Positions 46,975 to 52,916 of a stretch of DNA of 52,916 bases are shown piece after piece. Source of the DNA: Rhodobiaceae bacterium UBA7378. GTDB taxonomy: Bacteria > Pseudomonadota > Alphaproteobacteria > RS24. Under the pieces are notes generated by a model that was not told the DNA's origin, did not search any database, and saw only the letters and a list, made by a program, of their open reading frames with translations. Positions within the stretch are counted from its first letter, which is position 1. Each line of letters begins with the position of its first letter. The stretch covers positions 4,382 through 57,297 of the forward strand of contig DKNW01000117.1 of NCBI GenBank assembly GCA_002469805.1, written 5' to 3'. The position numbers were made by a program, and so were the translations under genes.

Positions 46975-49659
46975 CTAGGCTGACAATTTATCGGCAATCG
47001 CATCTAGCGCTGCACCTGCCGCGCTCGTGTCATTACCGCCGGCTTGCGCCATATCCGGGCGTCCACCACCGCCAGTGCCGCCCAGCAAGTCTGCGCCAAT
47101 CTTCACGAGTTCGACCGCGTCAAACCGATCTGTGAGATCGGGTGTGACGCCAACGGCAAGCCCGGCTTTACCACCATCAATGCCGACAAAAGCCACCACG
47201 CCGCTACCGATTTGTTTTTTTCCTTCATCCACGAGCCCCCGCAGCTGTTTAGCTGGCAAGCCCTCAATGGCCCGCGACATGAACTTAATTCCCGCAACCT
47301 CGCGCACGCCTTCATCGGCCCCAGCTGCGGTATTCGCGCCGCCTGCCATGGCCAGCTTTTTGGTCGCTTCGGCCAACTCCCGGTCGAGTTTCTTGCGGTC
47401 TTCAATCAGCCGCGCCACACGGTCTGGCACATCATCCACGCTAACTTTCAGTAGCTCAGTGGTGGCCTGCAAAATTTGGTCGCGGGCGCCGATGAAATTC
47501 AACGCCGCGGCGCCAGTGAACGCCTCGATACGCCGCACGCCGGAAGCGATCGCGGTTTCCTGGCCGATAATAAATGTGCCAATGTCGCCAAGACGGTTCA
47601 CATGGGTGCCGCCGCACAGCTCAACCGAAAAATCCCCCCCCCTACTTTGGTGCGTATCGGAGCCAGCCTCAACATCGCGCCCCATGGTAAGAACGCGAAC
47701 CTCGTCACCGTATTTTTCACCAAATAGCGCCAGTGCGCCTGCTTCGATTGCCTCATCAGGGGTCATCAGCCGCGTGGAAACTTCGTCATTGCGTCGGATG
47801 AGTGTGTTGACTTGTGTTTCAACTTCAAAAACTTCATCCGGCGAGAGAGGCTTGGGATGGCTGAAATCAAACCGCAAATGCTCAGAGCTCACCAACGAGC
47901 CCTTCTGCGTCACATGCGGACCCAGCACACGCCGTAATGCCTCGTGCAGCAGATGCGTCGCGCTGTGATGCGCGCGCACATTATCACGGCGCGTAACATC
48001 GACCTGCTGGTAAACCGGCGCGCCCGTTTGCAACGTGCCGGCAACCACCTCGCCCGACAGCACATGCAGATCGCCAAGTTTCTTGCGGGTATCATCAATA
48101 CGAATTTCAACGCCAGCGTCATTGCTCAAAATACCTGTATCTCCAACCTGCCCGCCGCTTTCGGCATAAAACGGGGTCTGGTTGACCAACATCTCAACAT
48201 GCTGGCCTTGCTGGGCTTCATCTGTTATCTCACCATCTATGCGGATCGCTTGCACAACGCCTTCGGCTTGTGTCGCGGTGTAGCCAACAAATTCAGTGGC
48301 CCCGTGCGTGTTGCGCAGATCGAACCACACCGTTTCAGTGGCCTCGGCCCCCGAGCCCGACCAACTGGCGCGCGCTTCGGCGCGCTGTTTTTCCATGGCA
48401 GCATCAAAACCCGATGCATCGACACTCAAACCGCGTTCGCGCAAGGCATCCTGGGTGAGATCAAGCGGAAACCCGTATGTGTCATACAGCCGGAAGGCGA
48501 CATCACCCGCCAGCACCTGCCCCCGCATTGCACTAATTTCATCTTCTAACAGGCGCAACCCCCGGCTCAGCATCTCGCGGAAGCGCGTCTCTTCATGGCG
48601 TAACGTCTCAACGATCAACGCGCTGGCACGCTCCAACTCGGGATATGCTGCCGCCATCTGACTCTTCAAGGCCGGAAATAATTGCCACAAAAGCGGCTCT
48701 TTCGTGCCCAGAATATGTGCATGGCGCATCGCGCGGCGCATAATACGCCGCAGCACATAACCTCGCCCCTCATTGGACGGCAAAATACCATCGGCAATCA
48801 AAAATGAAGCGGCCCGCAAATGATCAGCTATCACACGATGGCTCATCCGGTGTTGGGAGTCCGCCGCCTGATCCGACAAATCTGCCGACGCATCGATAAG
48901 ATAGCGCATCAAATCCGTGTCATAATTATCGTGCTGGCCCTGCAAAACAGCTCCAATTCGCTCAAGCCCCATGCCTGTATCGATCGAGGGTTTTGGCAAT
49001 TCAGCGCGCGTACCGTCCTCGCGCTGTTCGAATTGCATAAAGACCAAGTTCCAGATCTCAATGAACCTGTCGCCATCCTCATCAGGACTACCAGGTGGGC
49101 CACCCGCAATCGCTTCGCCATGGTCAAAGAAAATCTCGGAACACGGCCCACACGGGCCTGTATCGCCCATCGACCAGAAATTATCCGAGGTGGCAATGCG
49201 GATAATCCGATCTTCTGGCAGACCGGCAATTTTTTGCCACAAGTCAAACGCCTGATCATCTTCGGCATAGACGGTCGCCAGCAATTTGTCCTCGGGCAAC
49301 TGCATTTCGCGCGTCAAAAAGGTCCATGCCAGCGAGATCGCCTCCTCCTTGAAGTAATCGCCGAAGGAAAAATTTCCAAGCATCTCAAAAAACGTATGGT
49401 GCCGGGCGGTATAACCGACATTGTCCAAGTCGTTGTGCTTACCGCCCGCGCGCACACATTTTTGCGAACTGACCGCGCGTGCCATGTCGGGAGTCTCTTG
49501 TCCGGTAAAATAGTTTTTGAACGGTACCATGCCCGCATTGGTGAACAGTAGGGTCGGATCATTCAGCGGCACAAGGGGGCTGGAGGCCACACGCTGGTGC
49601 TGATTATGTTCAAAGAAATCCAGAAAACCGTTTCGTATATCGGCAATGCCCGTTGACAA
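46975..49659 (-). CDS. alaS: Alanine--tRNA ligase (TTG start)
   Basis: An 894-residue class II synthetase. The N-terminal catalytic domain (IRNGFLDFFEHNQHQRVASSPLVPLNDPTLLFTNAGM) is followed by the tRNA-binding helical domain, the editing domain with HHSATHLLHEALRRVLG (HxxxH) and CGGTHVNRLGDIG (zinc motif), and the C-terminal DHHA1 segment GGGGRPDMAQAGG. The start codon is TTG at 49659; GGAGGG lies 7 bases upstream and the N-terminus aligns with the family, with no ATG that would fit. It is downstream of recA on the same strand but separated by an intrinsic terminator. Confidence 0.97.
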   Translation of the reverse strand: MSTGIADIRNGFLDFFEHNQHQRVASSPLVPLNDPTLLFTNAGMVPFKNYFTGQETPDMARAVSSQKCVRAGGKHNDLDNVGYTARHHTFFEMLGNFSFGDYFKEEAISLAWTFLTREMQLPEDKLLATVYAEDDQAFDLWQKIAGLPEDRIIRIATSDNFWSMGDTGPCGPCSEIFFDHGEAIAGGPPGSPDEDGDRFIEIWNLVFMQFEQREDGTRAELPKPSIDTGMGLERIGAVLQGQHDNYDTDLMRYLIDASADLSDQAADSQHRMSHRVIADHLRAASFLIADGILPSNEGRGYVLRRIMRRAMRHAHILGTKEPLLWQLFPALKSQMAAAYPELERASALIVETLRHEETRFREMLSRGLRLLEDEISAMRGQVLAGDVAFRLYDTYGFPLDLTQDALRERGLSVDASGFDAAMEKQRAEARASWSGSGAEATETVWFDLRNTHGATEFVGYTATQAEGVVQAIRIDGEITDEAQQGQHVEMLVNQTPFYAESGGQVGDTGILSNDAGVEIRIDDTRKKLGDLHVLSGEVVAGTLQTGAPVYQQVDVTRRDNVRAHHSATHLLHEALRRVLGPHVTQKGSLVSSEHLRFDFSHPKPLSPDEVFEVETQVNTLIRRNDEVSTRLMTPDEAIEAGALALFGEKYGDEVRVLTMGRDVEAGSDTHQSRGGDFSVELCGGTHVNRLGDIGTFIIGQETAIASGVRRIEAFTGAAALNFIGARDQILQATTELLKVSVDDVPDRVARLIEDRKKLDRELAEATKKLAMAGGANTAAGADEGVREVAGIKFMSRAIEGLPAKQLRGLVDEGKKQIGSGVVAFVGIDGGKAGLAVGVTPDLTDRFDAVELVKIGADLLGGTGGGGRPDMAQAGGNDTSAAGAALDAIADKLSA

Positions 49660-49733
49660 AATTTATCCCTCCAGCAAAACGTCCCGCCTATGGCGTTGTA
49701 CCGCCCTTAAAGGGCTGCGACAAGCAGGATAAC

Positions 49734-49762
49734 GAAAACCCGGCTCTTCACCAGAACCGGGT
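49734..49762 (-). terminator. Intrinsic terminator of the recA transcript
   Basis: On the minus strand ACCCGGTTCT (49762-49753), loop GGTGA, AGAGCCGGGT (49747-49738), a 10-bp stem with one G-U pair, then TTT. It is about 175 bases past the recA stop and 79 before the alaS start, leaving room for an alaS promoter. The rest of the 277-base recA-alaS spacer shows no ORF that I would call. Confidence 0.8.
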
Positions 49763-49936
49763 CTCGAAACCATGACCGAAAAAATCAACCATGTCACATG
49801 CTAGCGATATCAAAAGTTAATTAAGTCACGCGTCAAAACAGCAACACGGTTGATGCCGCCACAGCAAGATTAAGTCGCGCAATCTTTTTGACACAATGCG
49901 CTCGTCGCTTTTGGGACAACAGCTTTTTAATATACC

Positions 49937-51058
49937 TCAAGCGCCGGCAGCTTCTTCGGCCGGCGGCTCTTCAACGGTTGGGGCTTCGTCTTGCCCTTCC
50001 GCAAGTTTCGCTTCGTCCTGCGTTAGGGCTTCGATATCGATCAAACCGGCATCAGCGCGGATTTTCTCTTCAATCTCATCAGCAATATCGGGGTTTTCAG
50101 CCAGAAAACCGCGGGCATTTTCTTTGCCCTGCCCGATACGCTGCGGCCCATAACTATACCAGGATCCCGATTTCTCAACGACACCAGCCTTAACACCTAG
50201 ATCAATTAATTCTCCGGTCTTAGAAATGCCTTCGCCATACAGAATATCAAACTCAATCACCCGAAACGGCGGTGCGACTTTGTTTTTCACTACTTTGACA
50301 CGGGTTTGGTTGCCGATCACTTCCTCGCGGTCTTTAATTGCACCAATGCGGCGGATATCCAGACGACACGACGAATAGAACTTCAGTGCATTCCCACCTG
50401 TAGTGGTTTCCGGGCTACCGAACATAACACCGATTTTCATCCGGATTTGGTTGATGAAAATAACCATGGTATTCGAGCGCGAAATGGAGCCGGTTAACTT
50501 ACGCAGGGCTTGGCTCATTAAGCGGGCCTGCAAACCAGGCAGGCTATCGCCCATATCGCCTTCAAGCTCGGCCCGCGGTGTTAGCGCCGCGACAGAATCA
50601 ATTACCAGAACATCGACAGCACCCGAGCGCACCAGCGTATCGGTAATTTCAAGCGCCTGCTCGCCATTGTCAGGTTGCGAGATCAGCAAATCTTCAATCT
50701 GCACGCCGAGTTTATTGGCATAGGCGGGATCAAGCGCATGCTCGGCATCAATAAAGCCGCAAATGCCACCCGTTTTCTGGGCTTCTGCGACGGTGTGCAA
50801 TGCCAGCGTGGTTTTGCCTGAGCTTTCTGGCCCGTAAATTTCAACAATACGCCCTCGCGGTAGACCGCCAATGCCAAGCGCAATGTCCAGCCCCAGCGAC
50901 CCTGTAGAAACCGATTCGATCTCGACAATGTTTTCGGGGTCGCCCAGCTTCATTACTGAGCCTTTGCCGTAGTTCTTTTCGATCTGAGACAGCGCTGCTT
51001 CCAGCGCTTTTTTCTTGTCTTCGCTTTTTTCCATCAGGGTCACCACATTTTGAGACAT
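49937..51058 (-). CDS. recA: RecA recombinase
   Basis: A 373-residue RecA. Walker A is GPESSGKTT (residues 76-84). The L2 and L1 regions (VIFINQIRMKIGVMFGSPETTTGGNALKFYSS) and the polymer motif region near residue 30 (KNYGKGSVMKLGD) are conserved, and the C-terminal tail is acidic with repeated Glu/Ala (DEAPTVEEPPAEEAAGA). It forms filaments on single-stranded DNA for recombination and triggers LexA self-cleavage. An SOS box lies in its promoter. A small hairpin GCCCG/CGGGC (51080-51096) sits in the leader. Confidence 0.98.
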   Translation of the reverse strand: MSQNVVTLMEKSEDKKKALEAALSQIEKNYGKGSVMKLGDPENIVEIESVSTGSLGLDIALGIGGLPRGRIVEIYGPESSGKTTLALHTVAEAQKTGGICGFIDAEHALDPAYANKLGVQIEDLLISQPDNGEQALEITDTLVRSGAVDVLVIDSVAALTPRAELEGDMGDSLPGLQARLMSQALRKLTGSISRSNTMVIFINQIRMKIGVMFGSPETTTGGNALKFYSSCRLDIRRIGAIKDREEVIGNQTRVKVVKNKVAPPFRVIEFDILYGEGISKTGELIDLGVKAGVVEKSGSWYSYGPQRIGQGKENARGFLAENPDIADEIEEKIRADAGLIDIEALTQDEAKLAEGQDEAPTVEEPPAEEAAGA

Positions 51059-51105
51059 GTCCGCTCTCCGTTATTCCACGCCCGCACAAGACGGGCAATA
51101 AACTT

Positions 51106-51135
51106 ATTATGTTCTTATTTTGTTCCACCTGTCCA
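51106..51135 (-). promoter_or_regulatory. recA promoter with an alphaproteobacterial SOS (LexA) box
   Basis: GTTC-TTATTTT-GTTC at 51111-51125 is an exact match to the alphaproteobacterial LexA box GTTC-N7-GTTC. On the minus strand it falls in the spacer between TGGACA (51135-51130) and CATAAT (51111-51106), spaced 18, so LexA would block polymerase. It is 53 bases before the recA start. Confidence 0.88.
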
Positions 51136-51254
51136 GCAAAAACTAGCGGCGATCTAAGCGGTTGATTATATTATGTTTCCTAGGAAAAAAGCTCAGGTTT
51201 ATGCGTGTGCACAAAGGGCAGGCCGGATGCCGCGCGCAAGAATCAGTGATTGCG

Positions 51255-51671
51255 TTAGTCGTCGCGATAGACACGCTCGCGCTTTTCATGCCGCTCTTGG
51301 GCTTCGAGGCCCAGCGTGGCAATTGGCCGAGCTTCAAGGCGCTTCAGGCTGATCGGTTCGCCAGTATCCTCGCAATAGCCATATGTCTTGTCTTCGATGC
51401 GGCGCAGCGCAGAGTCGATTTTATTGATAAGTTTACGATGGCGGTCGCGCGTGCGCAGTTCCAGCGTCTTTTCTGATTCTGCCGCCGCACGGTCAGCTTC
51501 GTCCGGATGCTGGCTGCTTTCGGCTTTCAGCCCGTTCACGGTTTCGCGCGTGCCCTTGATGATATCGTTTTTCCAGTCCTGCAATTTACGACGGAAATAC
51601 TCACGCTGACGCGCGTTCATAAATGGTTCGCTCTCATTCGGGCTATATCCCTTGGGAAGTCGGGTCGCCAT
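51255..51671 (-). CDS. dksA: RNA polymerase-binding transcription factor DksA
   Basis: A 138-residue DksA. The coiled-coil region (residues about 25-75, MNARQREYFRRKLQDWKNDI) and the globular tail YGYCEDTGEPISLKRLEARPIATLGLEAQERHE are present. Of the four zinc cysteines of E. coli only one remains (C-E-D-T-G, and no C-x2-C later), a state known in other alphaproteobacterial DksA proteins. It acts with ppGpp at rRNA and stress promoters. Upstream of recA on the same strand; it contrasts with the zinc-retaining paralogue at 9434-9778. Confidence 0.95.
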   Translation of the reverse strand: MATRLPKGYSPNESEPFMNARQREYFRRKLQDWKNDIIKGTRETVNGLKAESSQHPDEADRAAAESEKTLELRTRDRHRKLINKIDSALRRIEDKTYGYCEDTGEPISLKRLEARPIATLGLEAQERHEKRERVYRDD

Positions 51672-51888
51672 GCCTACCTCGTTATAGATTAACAGGTCTA
51701 AAACTTACGGGCGGTAGTTAAAGCGTTAGCGCGTGAAAATCAAGACCCTATATGATCGGCGCTGTGAAGCTGTTTACTAGCCCTACTTCCCTCTTGCACA
51801 TGTGATGCCTTGCCCTTACGCTCTGGCCCCATATATCGAGAAAAGGGGCCGGTTTCTTCGGCACCTCATTATTTAAATGGGAAAATCT

Positions 51889-52740
51889 ATGTCGACAAAA
51901 TTTGAAGGCACCGAAAAATACATCGCAACCGAAGACCTGCGCGTTGCGGTCAACGCCGCGCTGACACTGGAGCGGCCGCTGCTCATCAAGGGCGAGCCGG
52001 GCACAGGTAAAACGGTGCTGGCCGAGGAAGTTTCCGCGGCGCTGGGGATGAAGCTCATCACCTGGCATATCAAATCCACCACCAAAGCCCAGCAGGGCCT
52101 TTACGAATATGACGCCATCACCCGCCTGCGCGATAGTCAGCTGGGAGACGAGCGCGTAAAGGATGTAAAAAACTACATCAACAAAGGCAAGCTGTGGGAA
52201 GCCTTCGAACAGGATGAGCGCGTAGTGCTGTTGATCGACGAGATCGACAAAGCCGATATCGAGTTTCCGAACGACTTGTTGCAGGAACTCGACCGCATGG
52301 AGTTCTTCGTCTACGAAACCGGCGAAACCATCAAAGCCGCCAAGCGCCCGCTCGTCATCATCACCTCGAACAATGAAAAAGAGCTACCCGACGCGTTTTT
52401 GCGCCGTTGCTTCTTCCATTACATCTCGTTCCCCGATGCCGACACCATGCAACAGATCGTCAATGTGCATTATCCTGATATCAAAGAACGTCTGGTGAAA
52501 AATGCGCTGGGCTCGTTTTACGAAGTGCGCGACGTGCCCGGCCTGAAGAAAAAGCCCTCAACGTCGGAATTGCTCGACTGGCTGAAACTTCTGATGAACG
52601 AAGACATCGACCCCGAAACCCTGCGCGAGCAGGATGCCGGCAAGCTCATTCCGCCCCTGCACGGTGCCTTGATCAAGAACGAGCAGGATGTACACTTGTT
52701 TGAGCGTCTGGCGTTTCTTGCCCGCCGCGAACGCAATTAG
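51889..52740 (+). CDS. MoxR-family AAA+ ATPase (CoxD-like)
   Basis: A 283-residue MoxR-type AAA+ ATPase. Walker A is GEPGTGKTVLAEE near residue 31-43, Walker B is VVLLIDEIDKAD, followed by sensor 1 (VIITSNNEKELPDAFLRRCFF, with the arginine finger). MoxR proteins act with VWA-domain partners in cofactor insertion or chaperone-like roles, for example in CO dehydrogenase-like molybdoenzyme maturation (CoxD-CoxE). A second ATG four codons upstream (51877) is possible, but the later one fits the family and the local ribosome site better. The next gene is the VWA partner. Confidence 0.92.
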   Translation: MSTKFEGTEKYIATEDLRVAVNAALTLERPLLIKGEPGTGKTVLAEEVSAALGMKLITWHIKSTTKAQQGLYEYDAITRLRDSQLGDERVKDVKNYINKGKLWEAFEQDERVVLLIDEIDKADIEFPNDLLQELDRMEFFVYETGETIKAAKRPLVIITSNNEKELPDAFLRRCFFHYISFPDADTMQQIVNVHYPDIKERLVKNALGSFYEVRDVPGLKKKPSTSELLDWLKLLMNEDIDPETLREQDAGKLIPPLHGALIKNEQDVHLFERLAFLARRERN

Positions 52741-52756
52741 GAGAGGTTGAACCGTC

Positions 52757-52916
52757 ATGTTCGTTAATTTTTTCCACGAGCTGAAGCGTAACTCGGTTCC
52801 GGTGTCCTTGCGTGAATATCTCTCGCTACTTGCCGCGCTGGATGCCGATGTCATCGACCATGAGGTTGAGGATTTCTATTATCTGTCGCGCACCGCGCTG
52901 GTGAAAGACGAGCGCA
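52757..52916 (+). CDS. VWA/CoxE-like protein (5' end only, runs off window)
   Basis: The first 53 codons of a gene that runs past the window end. MFVNFFHELKRNSVPVSLREYL and DHEVEDFYYLSRTALVKDER match the start of the CoxE/VWA-containing proteins encoded immediately after MoxR-type ATPases. AGGAGAGG lies about 11 bases before the ATG at 52757. In related clusters this pair helps mature an enzyme or assemble a complex; the client is not visible here. Confidence 0.85.
   Translation, partial: MFVNFFHELKRNSVPVSLREYLSLLAALDADVIDHEVEDFYYLSRTALVKDER

Noticed and set aside
47027..47968. Long plus-strand open frame (313 codons) opposite alaS
   Set aside because: It lies antisense within a fully conserved alaS; composition (Ser/Arg/Pro-rich) is what the codon pattern of the sense gene produces. 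No ribosome site or family match.
49820..49881. Direct repeat ATTAAGTC at 49820 and 49869 in the recA-alaS spacer
   Set aside because: Only 8 bases match exactly, with A/T-rich sequence; no flanking symmetry. Too weak for a binding-site claim.
1..52916. CRISPR arrays, prophage, insertion sequences, defence cluster
   Set aside because: No regularly spaced repeats, transposase, phage or restriction/defence genes were found among the genes called.

Overview
The window is a gene-dense chromosomal segment of a bacterium that is almost certainly an alphaproteobacterium. The reasons are: the gene order purB-purC-purS-purQ-purL-bolA-grxD; a recA promoter carrying the alphaproteobacterial SOS box GTTC-N7-GTTC; a DUF3126 gene beside cysE; a DksA with the degenerate CEDTG zinc site; a NifU-like scaffold, folE and hisI close together; and a eukaryote-like NADP isocitrate dehydrogenase. 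The order or genus cannot be fixed by reading alone. Base composition looks moderately GC-rich and even (not computed), and I see no integrase, transposase, phage gene, CRISPR array or rRNA. One tRNA gene (Leu, UAA) is present.

Layout. 1-3.5 kb: the tail of an ORF ending inside a DUF4347-like domain, then an amidohydrolase, a CobW-type GTPase and a cytochrome b561. 3.5-6.4 kb (minus strand): glycerol kinase, class II aldolase, c556-type cytochrome c. 6.5-9.8 kb: NAD kinase, then NUDIX, MFS and a DksA/TraR-like gene on the minus strand. 9.8-13.9 kb: CoA-transferase, MATE exporter with nitroreductase, and an orphan predicted outer-membrane barrel. 13.9-18.0 kb (minus): cysS, NifU-like scaffold, yidD, thrS. 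18.1-19.5 kb: a long hairpin-rich leader, then folE and hisI. 19.5-23.6 kb (minus): CBS protein, rhomboid protease, DsbA-like isomerase, GMC dehydrogenase, gamma carbonic anhydrase. 23.7-26.4 kb: a membrane-anchored unknown, then DUF3126, SDR and cysE. 26.5-31.5 kb (plus): a catabolic-looking run of hydrolase, crotonase-fold protein, SDR and M20 amidohydrolase, then a small zinc finger and a membrane-anchored hydrolase. 31.6-36.3 kb: secreted unknowns, an MBL-fold lipoprotein, tRNA-Leu, an arylesterase and a CinA-like protein. 36.4-38.0 kb: map and radC. 38.1-44.0 kb: the purine genes and bolA-grxD. 44.1-52.9 kb: rpsD, trmJ, icd, alaS, recA, dksA, a MoxR-type ATPase and the start of its CoxE-like partner.

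Most genes are housekeeping and sit where relatives would place them. The less ordinary material is non-coding or small: a roughly 300-base structured leader before folE; mutually exclusive hairpins and terminators before the MBL lipoprotein; a terminator-like hairpin just after the rpsD promoter; nested inverted repeats at the tRNA-Leu promoter; and an octamer, TATGCAAA, recurring in these non-coding stretches. Several proteins have lost or gained diagnostic residues: a crotonase lacking both catalytic glutamates, a NifU-like protein lacking the third cysteine, and an M20 enzyme with a cysteine-rich tail. I did not find a clear multi-gene defence or other obviously new system. The best candidates for something undescribed are the folE leader RNA and the secreted protein with an apparent internal duplication.
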